DNA from: Acheta domesticus
Lineage: Eukaryota > Arthropoda > Insecta > Orthoptera > Gryllidae
Assembly (NCBI GenBank): GCA_031308135.1
Contig: JAHLJT010009436.1
Span: 163,979,681 to 164,043,680, forward strand
Reading direction: 5' to 3'
DNA: 64,000 nucleotides
Made by a program: the position numbers and the translations under genes. Below, piece after piece: positions 1-11,299 of the stretch. The first letter of the stretch is position 1. Each line of letters begins with the position of its first letter. The notes beneath the pieces were generated by a model. The model was not told the DNA's origin, did not search any database, and worked only from the letters and a program-made list of their open reading frames with translations.

Positions 1-480
1 GCAATGACAGCTTGAAGTGTTTACAAAAGCAAAAGGACCTCGTCGATTACCTTCTCCCAGTTGACGGCAAGATGTTTTTTTTATTAAATTGGCTTTCTTT
101 TTCTTTCTTTTTAACGACCCGTCTGTAGTAATTGCGTTGAATGCCTTATATAGAACATCCCTTTGTCCCGCGCAACACCTACGCTGTTCAATATTGTTCT
201 TTTCAGGTGAGATTTTATTCTCGTAAAATTAATGTTTCTTTTTCGCTGCGCGTTGCGCGGAGGAATGTTTGTGATTGCCCGCACCTATCTCCTCGCCGCG
301 CCGCTCTTTTCATTTCGCCCCGCGCCGGGCTGGGCGGCTTCGCCCCAGGCAGTGTCGCCCGCCGATTATACGTTTTCCTTGCTTCGTACTTCTTCTGGTT
401 CGCATCTTTTTTTGTAACTCCGTTTGCACTTTTTGCTTATAATTTACTTCGTCGTGAGAGAGGGAAAGGGTGAGGGGGAG
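1..480. other. Non-coding left edge, no gene seen
   Basis: Mixed-composition DNA with a T-rich stretch near 75-110 and a CpG-rich patch at about 240-370. Short open frames overlap on both strands and none resembles a known protein. No repeat boundary or RNA gene is visible. Confidence 0.5.
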
Positions 481-1075
481 AGGGGAAAGTGGGAAGGGTC
501 GGACCCGTCTGCCACCAGAAAGCTGCGCGAAGCAGGGCGGAACCGGCGAAGACTTGGGAGGCGGGTGCCGAGTGGGGTGAGCAGCGGCGGTTGGCGGTGG
601 TGATGGGGGCGTTGAGTGAGATGAGGGCGATAGAAGCGATGGGGGCAGTGGAGGCGGTGGAGCGGCGGGGCGATGGGGGGGCGGGACGGCGGGGTTTGCC
701 GGAGACAAGGGGCGGCGGGGGCGGGGGGCGGCGGAGGCGGCGGGCGCGGCGGGTCGGCGGGGGCGCCGGTAGTGGTGGGGACGACGTTGGCGGCGGGGGT
801 GGTGGCGGTGGGGCGACGTTCGCGGCATGGGTGACGCGGGCGGCGGGGGCGACGCGGACGGCGGGGGCGACGCGGACGGCGGGGGCGACGCGGGCGGCGG
901 GGGCGGCGGGGACGGTGGGGCCGGCGTGGACGGTGGGGGCGACAGAAGCGGCGGGGCGGCGGGGGTGGAGGCGGCGTCGGCGAGGGGCGGCGGGAGCGGC
1001 GGGGACGGTGGGGGCGACGGAGGCGGCGCGCTCGGCGGTGACGGTAGCGCCCCGAGTGACTGGGGAGGGCGGCAC
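481..1075. repeat. G-rich GGC-type low-complexity block with an 18-bp tandem repeat
   Basis: The plus strand is almost pure G/C with strong G excess. A clean 18-bp unit (GGCGGGGGCGACGCGGAC) repeats three times at about 841-894 and decays on both sides. Overlapping 200-255 codon frames run through the block on both strands and encode only Gly/Ala or Pro/Arg/Ala runs. That is what repeat DNA gives, so they are not annotated as genes. Confidence 0.8.
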
Positions 1076-1269
1076 ATTCTACTGAAAGTCCTTTGTACGA
1101 AAGAACAATAAGGAGAAGCAGCAGCAGAAGAAGACGCCGGCTACGGCTGAGGTGCAGCGCACCTAAAGGCGCTATTAATCATTTAGTTGAATTCCTCCTA
1201 ATGTTTTTCCCGCGGCCTTGCGCCCAGCCGCCCGCCCCGCGCGCGGAGTTACGCCCGTCCCTCCGCCCA

Positions 1270-1311
1270 CCCCGCCCCGCCCCGCCCCGCCCCGCCCCGC
1301 CCCGCCCCGCG
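1270..1311. repeat. (CCCCG)n microsatellite
   Basis: About eight uninterrupted CCCCG units follow one another directly. The complementary strand is a G4-prone GGGGC array, and similar arrays recur near 19.55 kb and 24.2 kb. Confidence 0.95.
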
Positions 1312-2680
1312 CTGCCGCAGCTGCAGCTAGAGGGGGCGCGAAGCACATCGGTTCAGGAAAGTGCAAAGGGGTCGGCGTGAGACAACAGGGACTGGAGCTG
1401 AAGGGGCAAACCGGATGGAAGGAGGGACGTAAAGGTTCGGAAGAAGTTCCAAGGCGCTGCAGAGATGGGGAGTGTATGTAAGGAAACAATTTGAGAAATA
1501 TGTACTTGGAGTGAGAGAATAGGGAGTGAAGAAGGATAATTTTGTGAAAGGGGAAACGGTGAATTGTTCATACAGTGAAGAGGAAGAGTTTGGAGGGTGT
1601 GGGGAGGGATATGATGTTATAATGAATAGCTGAACTTAAGGATAGAGACTGGATAGATTAAGAAAAGGTAGTGTAAGTAAGGTCCGAAAAGTGCGAGGAG
1701 AGTGCTATTTGAACTTTCGGAGAGTGGTCGTGAAGTGGTTAGCTGTGTTTGAGTGACACCGAAGTGCAAGAAATTTGGCAGAATGTTGAGGCTGGTGAAG
1801 TCATTTAGATTTAATGGATGTCAATTAAAGTTTGACGTTTCATGTGTGAATATTCAGTGAGATTATAGCGTGACGGGTATAAAAAGGAAGTTTAGGGGAT
1901 TTGAGGTTGAGAACGTTGGATTTAGAAAGGAAAGGATGGGTAATTGGATAAGTGCTGCGTGGTTTGAGTTCAGATGAAGAAATTATCTAGAATAACAGTA
2001 AATAAATTGGAGATATATTTCGGTCAACGGGTGCAGACTTCTTGGGCAGGATGTGGTATATCTCAATGTGACATGCGGTAGTGCTCCGTAGCGTGTCAAA
2101 ACATCACGTGACTTGACGACGTGGCGTGGCGACACTTGTGGTCCTCCTGGAAGTTCTAAGGTTCTGGTTACATAGGAATCTATGATAAAGAGGGGTCAAA
2201 TATTTGACGTTTACTACTGCGTATTTTATTCTGAGGTGGACGATAAAAATCATACTTACAGTAATCTAATCTGAATATGCATGGGCTCGGGATGTGTTAG
2301 GATATAAACAAAACTGTACGTGAAGCGTGCGGTACGATGACAATCACGCATGACTATGAACATAAAAACTCACGAAGTGGCGCAACGCGGCTCAGCAAGA
2401 TTTGAAACCGTGCGATTTGATTTTCCAACGCAAATACAAGCGTCAAGGACTGTTGACAGGAAACTAAATAATATTTTGTTGATGCAAATTTGAAATAATA
2501 AAAAAGACATTAAAAAGTGGTTTCTTTTTTAGATCTTCGATATGGCAATATGTACTCCGATTTTAACATAGTGGCACGCCAAGGTCACAAGCTAGTCGGT
2601 CAGGGGGACTCTGGTATTCAATCTAGTGCTTTGTTATTATTTAAATTTTTGTTAATATAGGAGAAAGTTGGAGTACGGAG
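1312..2680. other. Gene-free stretch
   Basis: Purine-rich at about 1330-1620 and then ordinary AT-rich DNA. No open frame with protein-like composition, no RNA gene and no repeat boundary was recognised. Confidence 0.5.
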
Positions 2681-3120
2681 AAAAATCACCTTAATGAATA
2701 TATACGTGTGTTGTTTAGCTATTATTTGTTACATAGTTTAATGACCTGAACAAAACAGGCATGGTAATTTTAAAACAATTTATTGATTGTTGTACATATT
2801 TTAACGTTTCAACCCTGTTTTTTTTTTCAAAATGTAGTGTCCAGAATTTTTTTGACATAAACAAAATGGTAGCACTTTAATAAAAAAATCATCAGTTGTC
2901 CAGATGAATTTTACGAAGTGACAAGTTTTTTTATACCATAGTGACAAGTTTTTATTAAAATGCTACCTTTTATCTCTGGTCAACAAATTCTGGACACACA
3001 TTTTGAAAAAGACCCCAAACAGGGTCGAAACGTTAAGAAATGTATAACAATCAATAAATTTTTATAAAATTATCACGTCTGTTTTATTAGTTATTAAACT
3101 ATAACAAAAAATCACCTTAA
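2681..3120. mobile_element. Foldback element with inverted arms and a 14-bp target duplication
   Basis: Two arms of roughly 165 bp, about 2725-2890 and 2945-3108, are imperfect reverse complements. Both carry the landmarks AACGTTTC, GTCCAGAATTT and GGTAGCA in mirrored order. The unit is bracketed by an exact 14-bp direct repeat, AAAAATCACCTTAA, at 2681-2694 and 3107-3120. This looks like a target-site duplication, so the inserted unit is about 2695-3106. A long duplication of this kind fits target-primed elements. Inverted arms that carry hammerhead-like cores resemble the pseudo-LTRs of Penelope-like elements, but no reverse transcriptase or GIY-YIG domain is present. A simple foldback MITE is the alternative. 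Confidence 0.7.
3001..3035 (+). ncRNA. Degenerate hammerhead-ribozyme-like core
   Basis: In the right arm of the foldback, GACCC (3011-3015) and GGGTC (3022-3026) form a perfect 5-bp stem II followed at once by GAAAC (3027-3031), as in the 3' side of a hammerhead core. The 5' core CUGANGA is poor: position 3 and the second conserved G are changed. The left arm has the mirrored GAAAC, but its stem II is lost in a poly-T run. Probably a dead ribozyme relic if it ever was one. Confidence 0.25.
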
Positions 3121-3179
3121 CCCTAGCATTACCAAGAACTGTGAATGAGGGGAGGGGATGATAAGTGGTCCATCAATGA

Positions 3180-3870
3180 TTGTTACAGGTTTCAATTGTT
3201 TTTAGGAAACCGAAAATCATGGATATTGTTTGTGATGTGCTTTTTTCATTTGATTCAATTTGTTAGAAATATTTGTTATACTTTGAGTTCTTCTGGCTGA
3301 AAGTTAAATTATTCCGGAGTATTCACTCGACAACTGGGCATTCGAAATACAATTTGGAACCACATGTAGTATTTTAAGTCGTAGTATAATGTAGTTTAAT
3401 ACATTACTAAGTTATGAAGATATTTCGGCCTTTTTTCACATAAAATGTAATAGGTTTTGTCGTGAAATACAAATATTGATGCGTGAATGTTGATTATTTT
3501 CATTTTTAGAGCCAAAAAGTAAATGATTTTTTAATGAATCCATGTGAATATTATTAATTATTTTGATTTATTAAATAATCAAAATCGTTAAATACATCAA
3601 TAAATCCAAAATTTAAGCGGATTTCGGAGGCTCCCCTTCATAACGTACATGACCTTTAAACTTTGGCACTACCAATGTAATAGAGGCATTATCAACTACG
3701 GGATCATCAAAAGCGAGGATCAAAATTTTCTAATTTCTATTTTTCTAAAATAATAATTTTTCTAAATTCTTTTTCTAGTTTTTTTTAAAATTTTGGGCCT
3801 CAAAAAATATGCGCAGAAAATGTCTTCCCCCATACGTCATGTACAGGTTTTACTGTTTTTGACCAAATAA
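3180..3870 (+). repeat. AT-rich dispersed repeat, family G, copy 1
   Basis: This segment aligns by eye with 13060-13399 plus 17067-17256 and 17560-17910. Shared blocks are the part around ATGGATATTGTTT (3220), the part ending AAAATGTAATA (about 3445), the AATAAATCCAAAATTTAAG-like block (3600), and GGCCTCAAAAAA followed by a CCCATACGT-like part and TACAGG (3796-3846). No coding capacity or terminal repeat was recognised, so the class is unknown. Confidence 0.6.
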
Positions 3871-3894
3871 ATAAATATAACGAAATCGTTGAAA

Positions 3895-4140
3895 CGGTGG
3901 CGACGGCTGTGGCGGTGGCGGATGGGATGGGGTGGGGTGAGGTGGGGTGGGGTGGGGGAGGGCGATGGGCCGCATCCGTTGCGCCGTGCGACATCCGAGA
4001 GTCCCTGGGCCGCCATCGGCCCGCGGCGCCCGCCCCAGGGAGCGTTCCGTCTTCCTCTGCGCGGACCCGCCCCGCCCCTCCACTCCCCGCCCTTCCCAAC
4101 CCCTTCCTTCCCCCACTTCGCCCCCTCGCTAACACCTTCT
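3895..4140. repeat. G-rich then C-rich low-complexity block with GGGGT runs
   Basis: GGTGGCGG and GGGGT runs at about 3895-3962 are followed by a C-rich tract at 4015-4135. Long overlapping open frames on both strands are a consequence of composition. Confidence 0.7.
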
Positions 4141-5640
4141 CTGCGTCTTGCCTGCGCCGTTGGAACGGGGGCGGCAGCACTGGCTTCCGAAACCCACATT
4201 GGCGGGTTGGATTCCGTCTAGGGGGCGGGATGGATTTTCAAAGGTCAGAAAATCCTTTAATCACGCTTGTAGATTGACAAACAATCGTGGACGGTTCACG
4301 GTAAAATTAAGTTCCTCCACTCCACCCCGTCCTATGGATATCTCACGTTCTCTAGAATAGGGAGAATAGTTGGAAAGTTAACTAAGTCCTCACATTTGGG
4401 GGCGATGAAAGTGAGAATCACATCCAGGCGCTTCAAGGGCCGCGCCAGTTTGAAAAATTCACTTCACACAGAGATAAGCTTCAAAGGAGTACCTGAGCCT
4501 AAATGACTTCCTCATAATGATTGGTCTTCTCAAATAATTCCATATGATCATTAAATGAATCCACGAGATGTTGTCGAAGACGACTCCATCGGCGCCGAGG
4601 ATGACATACGCCGGTTGTTGCTCCAAAGACGTTATTCACACATTATCCTTACATTACGGTACATGTAGTCATCGTCATACGAAACTCGGATCTATACTTT
4701 CACGCAATGTAAAAGAAAAGTGAAGTCCATTACATATAAACGAACAATTATACAATTACTAATTTCATGGAAGTGGATAGTCGGAATAATCAATACGTTT
4801 TTTTGCACGTGTTTTCTACAACGTACGTGTCTTTTATCTGTTACCTAGAACTGTTTACGGTTGCCAAATATGGTTGCTTTAATAGTTTTTATTACAATAT
4901 TGATTTAGTTCTCATAAGCTAACAGTATTGTTCACACCGAAGTTGTCATACAGTTCCATCTTAACGTGTTCTACTATTGAAATACTTTCCGACTGAGTTT
5001 CGTTCACTTTTCATCACTTCAGTCAAAAGTTATGCGATTTTTCCGGTTTATAAAAAGACACATCATTTCACATCATATCATATCGACGAGATTTCTTTCA
5101 CTTTCTACATTCCGGTTTCAGTTGCCAAATATCTTTACGTCATTGAAATGTTCTTTATCTCTAAATTTCTTCCCTTTAAGTTGATATTAGTGCTCCTACG
5201 TAGACCATTGTTTAAGCCTCCATCTGCATCCAACACTTCTTCTGTTGCCACCTGGTCTGTTACTGAAATGTACGTACATAATCTGTACGAATGCGATTGT
5301 AATTGTCTCAATATCTGTGGCATTATCTTTGTGCTAACAACGAGGGTAGCAAATTCTCACTGTCTTTTTTGTTTTCACTCCCGACAAATGGTCATTACTT
5401 GTTCCGTTCTCTGCTTCGTCTCAGTGGTTTCCCATCTTCTTTCAGTCTAACCTCCGATACTTCCGTTTCTGTCTCCACACGAATTCGATTTGCATCCAAA
5501 GCCTCCGCCTCTCCTAAGGATGCCACGCCCTCTGTCGTCACAGGTTTCTCGGCGCGGCTGCGTTTACGCCCTCGTCCGCCAACCGGACTCCCCGATCGGA
5601 TCTCAGGCGAATGCTCCACTTTCTCCCAAACCTCTGCGTC
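4141..5640. other. Gene-free stretch
   Basis: Ordinary AT-rich DNA. A 157-codon open frame at 4977-5450 has no recognisable domain and no supporting signals, and is not called. No repeat was recognised. Confidence 0.45.
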
Positions 5641-6110
5641 CCCCCTCGAGCTCTTCCCACCACCATTCGCCCCGACCACGCCGTCACACCCAACTGCCCA
5701 TGCGGTCTCCCTCCCTCCGTCCTTTGCTCAACCCCCTGCTCGGCCCATCACCGCCATGTCATTCTCCACCGCCACGACATAACATCTCTCTGCTTGACTG
5801 TAGTCCGTATGCTACACAACTACCTCTTCACCTAATTCTCTTCCTACGTTCGGGTTCTCATCGTGGCTTCCACTACCCTCCACTCGAACTCCCGACGCAT
5901 TAGCCAACTATCCCGTCTCACTCCAGAGCTCAATCTGCTTCCACCGCCTCCCCCCTCCCCCAGAGCACGACGCCTGACCACCGCCCCCAAACCCGCCTCC
6001 CCCGCCCCGCCCCGCCCCCGCCCACGCCCAGCCGCCCCCGTGACCTCCGGCGCCGGAAGCTTTCTCTCGGCCGTCGCTTCCCGGGAAATCAATCCTCGAT
6101 AAACTCCATC
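5641..6110. other. C-rich, CpG-containing block
   Basis: Pyrimidine-rich plus strand with many CCGCC and CCCGCC motifs, densest at 5940-6035. It grades at about 6110-6300 into CpG-rich DNA that is not simple repeat. It could be regulatory or promoter-proximal, but no gene start can be tied to it. Confidence 0.4.
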
Positions 6111-7486
6111 GATCACCATCGTACTTCGATTTCCGCTCGCTTCGAGGGCGGTTGGAGTTTAGCGTAATGCAACGGCCGCGGTGCCTTATTTTCTCCCTTC
6201 GACGAGGGCCCGCGGGAACTCTTCGGCCGACCTTCGGCCAGGGTGTTTTATCACCGTTTGTTTCGCGTGCCCTGATTGTATTACAATGGATTTGCGCGTG
6301 AATAGGACTTTATTAGCTTTCCGGGCACAATGCAAATGCATGTACATGTGTAAATACGCGTGTATATGACATCTGTTGCATGACTTTGCTCTTTGTGGCG
6401 CTCTTGATCAGTTCATTGTCAAAATAGCAAAGCTTTCACCAGCGAGTTTTAGGGCTTTATCATTCAATTCTTCATTATAAATTGAAAATGTTGTTATAAA
6501 TTTATCTACATGTATCCAAAATACAGAAAATCAATTGTACTTGTTTTAAAATTCGAGAGAGCGAAAGCGTCTGTATAGTAGACACATATGTATAATGATT
6601 TACGCATTTACAACACACGCAATGTTAGAGACGAAATAGTGCGAAAATGTATCAATATTTTGAACACTAATGTTCATATTCAGTAACGTATGTACATGAT
6701 AAATTCCACTGTCAGATTTTCCGGACTTCTCTTTCAATAAATCCAGAAGAACTTCCATCCATTAGTACATTATTACTGGTAAGTGGTACTATGGATTCTG
6801 CTCGGTCTTTGAAGCATTGCTGTGAATTAAATGCTGATTTGCATGCGACTAATAGACGATTGTTTGAACGTGTATTAATATTATTGTCACGCGCAAGAAA
6901 ATCAATATAACAGTAGGCATAAAATGCTCTTGCAAATAATAGCACTACAGAAACTCAGTGGGGTGAATGCAATATTTTCAACACTATTGCATTTTAAATA
7001 ATATTTACGGATTGGAAGAATAATTTCGGTGGTCACAATGTGAGAACGACTTCCAAATGCCGTGATTTCCGACAAGAGTCAGTTTCAGCAAGAAATTGTA
7101 CTGACTATTTACAGAACTAGGTTATCAATATAACACTAGATATAAATTAAAACAATACGAAAATTTTCTACGAACACTTTCACCAAAGTAGTGTTCGAGG
7201 CGAAGATACATCAGAATAACTGAACACAAATTTCACATTCAAAAAGTCGAAAGCTCTTCAACATTAAGGATTGTGCATGAAAGCTTGAAATAGTAAATGG
7301 TTTGAATATTCCAGTCTCATACAAATGAGATTTTGATGTAACAATAAGTAACTTACGTTTGTACTCAATTTACTTTTTGAACAGAGGCTGAAGCTAAATT
7401 GCAGGAGCATATTATCGCCTCCGTTTATTGCATGCTCTTGAAATTACTTGAAATATAGTCAGAACTATTCTCTCCTTCTCTCCCTT
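6111..7486. other. Gene-free stretch
   Basis: CpG-containing unique sequence to about 6330, then AT-rich DNA. Nothing resembling a gene, RNA or transposon end was seen. Confidence 0.45.
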
Positions 7487-7496
7487 CCTTCTTCTT

Positions 7497-7527
<31 letters not shown>

Positions 7528-7549
7528 TTATTATTATTATTATTATTAT
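7487..7549. repeat. Compound (CTT)n(ATT)n microsatellite
   Basis: About a dozen CTT units pass directly into about eight ATT units. A single C interruption lies near the end. Confidence 0.97.
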
Positions 7550-8011
7550 CATTCATCAAGGCCAATGACCAAGCAATCTTCCACCCGAACGTCGCAAAAT
7601 GTCATCCAGGCATAAAAGTTAAAGTCGTGTTGATCGATCTTGACAAGGAAGTTCCAGTACCTTGAATCGATCGGCGATTTGGAGCGATACTCTCATGCGT
7701 GACGGTCAGCGGCTACTTCCGACGCGACATGATTGCACAGGAGCACTAAGTAAACTGTCCAACGGGTTCCGCTCATATCTCCTGCTCAATTCCAGCCTTG
7801 ACAATACGTCAATCCTATCGGACAGCTCAGCCCGAGTTGCAAATCGGCCCCGTATCGCCTCGAACCGAGGACCCCGCACGCAATTCGCGCCGCAAAATCA
7901 ATACCCGACCGCCCTCTCTCGGCCTTGCGAACGTATTAGTTCTGCGGCAAGGTGAGCCCCGCCAGAGGAACCGATGAGTTTGATGGCGGCGCTTGGCTGA
8001 TTCGTCAGCGA
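7550..8011. other. Unclassified mid-GC sequence next to the solo LTR
   Basis: This stretch has about 50% GC and a 97-codon open frame at 7662-7955 without a recognisable domain. It may be part of an older repeat, but no second copy exists in the window. Confidence 0.35.
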
Positions 8012-8015
8012 GGTA

Positions 8016-8652
8016 TGTGACGTACTAGAGTGAATGACACTTCGTTGAAGATAACAATATTTACATTTATTACAAGAACATAACAATTAAAGAATTTTAC
8101 AAATACTATTTCAACCCCGGCAACCATTTTCTTCCCCTTCCCCGCGAAAATCCCGCGACCGTCCCTAGACCCTACAGCCCAGTGACACTGCTCGAAAGTA
8201 GGTACAACGCATGATGCGATGCAATCGGACGTTAAGTCCCCGGTATACACATACCGACATGGCCTGGCGTGCAAAACCGGTCTCCGCCCCGGAAACCACG
8301 TGCTGGAGGGCACTGAAGATCCCACACAGCTTCTCGGCCAATAACAAGCTCTACTAATTTATATGAATCTCCGCGACCGCTGAGAGCGCCCGCCTTATTT
8401 ACACCCCCGTCTCCCCCACCCGGCGTCATGCTATCGGCGTCCCCAGGCTCGATGGATTGCCAATTCCAGGGGTCTTGCACAATCATCCCAGACTCGTCAC
8501 TAACCTTTCTCAACTCTTTGTTTGCGTGGGATGTTTCCTAGAGCAGTCACATCCTGTCGGTCGCCCTTTTATTTTGAGCTCAGGTGTGTCCTTTCACTAC
8601 AGCTTTCGGCTCATGTATGCCGCTCGCTTGGAAACGTTGCCACGACTCCACA
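8016..8652 (-). mobile_element. Solo LTR, family D, copy 1, with 4-bp target duplication
   Basis: The block starts TGTG and ends CACA. It is flanked by GGTA on both sides (8012-8015 and 8653-8656), the 4-bp duplication typical of LTR integration. It aligns along its length with 55121-55779; shared landmarks include ACAGCCCAGTG, GCGATGCAATCGGACGTTAAG and CAATTCCAGGGGTCTTGCAC. On the minus strand the second copy has a TATATAAG box followed about 350 bp later by AATAAA, which sets the orientation. No internal region remains, so this is a recombination product. Ty3/gypsy affinity is suggested only by the duplication length. Confidence 0.8.
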
Positions 8653-8656
8653 GGTA

Positions 8657-9880
8657 ATTTAAGATCGCTTTCGAAAGAAATTTGTTTACTGAAAAATACC
8701 GGACGTACAGTTAAGATATAGAAAGACTAGAACAACGTGTGTAGTGACAGAAGAAGCTTGCTGAACCACATTAAACTACATTTCTTATCTAGGCAGTGAT
8801 CGGTTTCGATTCAGTCATTTAGTTGGTACCGAAACACACGCCAACGCCGCAACTCAACACAGAGACATGAAAATCAAATAATTCCAAATAATTTTCGAAA
8901 GAAATAGTACAGAATACGTATGCCAAGAATGTTGAGTAATAATACTTACTACTGAATTGAAACTAGTCAAAAAAATTTTCCCACTAACATTCGACACCCG
9001 TTCTCGCTGAATTTCCTCGCGCTTGCTTGGCGACCAATTTTCGAAGGTGTCGTGCGGTGCATGGTGGAGTGGGTAAACAGGGTTATTTTCGGCGCTCTCA
9101 TCGGTGCCGGGAGAATAATCGGTGTGCGGTGGTGGTACAGATTTTAAGAGGAATATAAATAACGAGGTGCCTTGCAGCTGCAAAAATGCCGCTGTCGAGT
9201 GCGTGGTACGTGGCGTCCTGGAGCAGAAAAAATAGTCTGTTCCGAAATGGCATGTGTGAATGCTGAAGCCTCTTTTGCGTTCGTCGTGTGATGTCATCTA
9301 AGTTGTAAGTAATGATTTACTGGGTGTGATAATATAGCGTGTCGTAACATTATGTATGAGAAATTGTAGATTAACGCAATCAAGCATTTGTATTTTTCCA
9401 GAGTTTCTGAGTATCGACCGAAGTTCTTGGCCGAGTAGCGTGGTCACACATTGATTACGTTTTTCTTCCACTTACGAGTATATACAAAACTACTACTTTA
9501 GACTTCTTTTTACTAAACTACCTATTTATATCCGCCTTCGGTGGGTATTTTCAAATTAAAATTTTTATTGTGTTTTGTAAGTTAGTAATAAAATACTTTT
9601 GAAACATATTACAAAACCAGGCGTGTCCATTGTGTTTTAGCAATTTACTTGAAAGAACGTCGATTAAATAACTTGTAGAATTTTTGTTTGATTATAAAAC
9701 TACTTTTATGTGTCTTATGAATCGAGTAACATTTTGTGTAAATACCGGAAAGAGCATAAAAAGCTCACAGCGTTTCTCCAGTGTACTAGTAGGTGTATTG
9801 AACTCTCAAAAGCACTTGTTTGTTTAGAATTCGTTCCAAATATTCTAGAGGGAAACGACTAAAAATTGTGCCAATTTATT
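8657..9880. other. Gene-free stretch
   Basis: A mid-GC patch at about 8995-9300 contains a 147-codon minus-strand frame and, on the plus strand, a TATAAAT. Neither is supported as a gene. The remainder is AT-rich with no recognised repeat. Confidence 0.4.
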
Positions 9881-9885
9881 TCATG

Positions 9886-10135
9886 TGTCGAGATGAATTG
9901 AATGATGTAATGATAACTCTTTATATGCCATATGCCACCCACAATGGGTTTCAACTGTTTAAAAATTAAAGAACAAAAACTGTTTTAAGAGAAGTGTCTT
10001 AGATTTGTTGTGTCAAGATGACTTGAATGAGCTGACGACACCTCTTTAGATGCCATATGTCTGCCAAAATGGGTTTCAGTTATTTAAAAATCAAAGAATA
10101 AAAACTGCTTTAAGAGAAAACTCTTAGAATCCGTT
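9886..10135 (+). repeat. 125-bp tandem duplication
   Basis: Two adjacent diverged units, 9886-10010 and 10011-10135, share TGTC-AGATGA, ATGCCATATG, AATGGGTTTCA, AAAGAA-AAAAACTG and TTTAAGAGAA in the same order. Divergence is moderate, so this is an old local duplication. No coding sense was seen. Confidence 0.85.
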
Positions 10136-10589
10136 GGATAAATCCGCAGAAAAATCATCAGTTCTCTACCCAAAGACTGATACACCTTTAATGACATCTT
10201 ATTTGTCTCGATAATACGACCGAAAGAGGCCCAACCGTCAGTGACGAACAGACAGCCGGATGGCTGGAGAGACGCAGGGTACTCGATTACTGTACAAGGG
10301 GACTCTTCCATCAAAAGCTACTCCGCTATGCGACCACAAATTACTATTAAAAAAGTCTTTACTTAGTTGATACTACAATCAAATTTGAACATTGATATCA
10401 CATATGTGTTCTCACGGTATTGCTGAAGTCTTTCAACACCACAGCGAATTACCATATTGGATTAGCATACCGATCAGAATCGGGCCTAAAAATAGGAGTG
10501 GGAAGATATTTAGGGGAGGAAGTATTGCGCACAACCCCTGACACGTTGTTTCAGGTCGACGGTCGACGTCTCACGGAGAAAATGGAGGG
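10136..10589. other. Gene-free stretch
   Basis: A short mid-GC patch at 10190-10320 and AT-rich flanks. No gene or repeat was recognised. Confidence 0.4.
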
Positions 10590-10800
10590 AGGTGGAGGCG
10601 GAACCTTGTGAATGTGAATGGAGGCGTGAAAGGTGTCGATGTAGGGAGCGGAGGCGGTGGAGGCCGGCACGGCCACGGCGGGGGCGGCTGAGATGTAGCG
10701 GCGACAGCAGGGCCGGAGAGGCGGGGAGGTGGCCTCGGTTGTAGAGGGAACGAGGAAGAAGGCATGGACAGTGGTGGAGAGCGCAAAAAGGTGGAGACGA
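10590..10800. repeat. G-rich low-complexity block
   Basis: Runs of GGAGG, GGCGG and GGTGG with little else. Minus-strand frames here are Pro/Ser-rich artefacts. Confidence 0.65.
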
Positions 10801-10820
10801 AAGGGCATTAAAAACGTCGT

Positions 10821-11036
10821 TTTTAATTTTTTTTATTTAAGGTCGCATCGACTACTAGGTCATTAGCAACCATTACTGGATGTAACGTTAAGGTATGAGG
10901 GTGAAACGATATAGTGATGATAGGGGGTGAAAGGACGAACACAGACAACCATGCCCGAGGCGGACCTCGAACCCGCGACCCCACGGTCCAAAATCACTAC
11001 GGCACTACTGCATTAGCGATCCCGGCCACGGGGCTG
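10821..11036 (-). mobile_element. tRNA-derived SINE, family A, copy 1
   Basis: Read on the minus strand, a tRNA-like head contains a B box GGGTTCGAGGTCC (centre about 10970) and an A-box-like part near 11010-11034. The head is followed by the family body (GCCTCGGGCATGG, a CGTCCTTTCA block, CATAACGTTA-like, GCTAATGACCTAG) and then GATGCGACCTTAAATA with an A-rich tail at about 10821-10850. The same order occurs at 12702-12920 and 49048-49247. Such elements are transcribed by Pol III from the internal boxes and moved by a LINE in trans. Confidence 0.88.
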
Positions 11037-11039
11037 ACT

Positions 11040-11290
11040 CCGCGGGGTGGTGGCTTTGCGAGCATCGGTGTAGGGGTCGTCGGCGGGCGATGGCGTTGGT
11101 TCGGCCGGGCGGGGGAGGCGACTTGGGGAGGGGGAGGGCGCGCCCGGGCGGAGGAGAGGGCCCGCCCCTTGGCGCCCGGATGCGCGGCCGCGGCCGACAC
11201 GCGCCACCAGGCGCAGGCGCCAGCGAATCTGTCGCGTGTCCGGATGCGCGGAAGCTGTTGGCACCACAGCCGCCGCTGACCCTCATGCCC
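11040..11290. other. CpG-rich block
   Basis: Dense CpG with GGGCGG and CGCGCCCGGG-type motifs directly abuts the head of SINE A copy 1. Overlapping frames on both strands are compositional. It may be a CpG-rich regulatory island, but no transcript evidence exists. Confidence 0.4.
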
Positions 11291-11299
11291 TCACGGCAC

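Noticed and set aside
310..1085. Overlapping open frames of 198-255 codons on both strands
   Set aside because: They lie in a GGC-type block where stop codons are rare. The products are Pro/Ala/Gly runs and frames are open on both strands at once.
8854..9310. 147-codon minus-strand frame, and a TATAAAT with a 26-codon plus-strand frame followed by a GTAAGT donor-like site
   Set aside because: No domain is visible. The ATG lies only about 30 bp from the TATA-like sequence, and each signal is expected by chance at this length.
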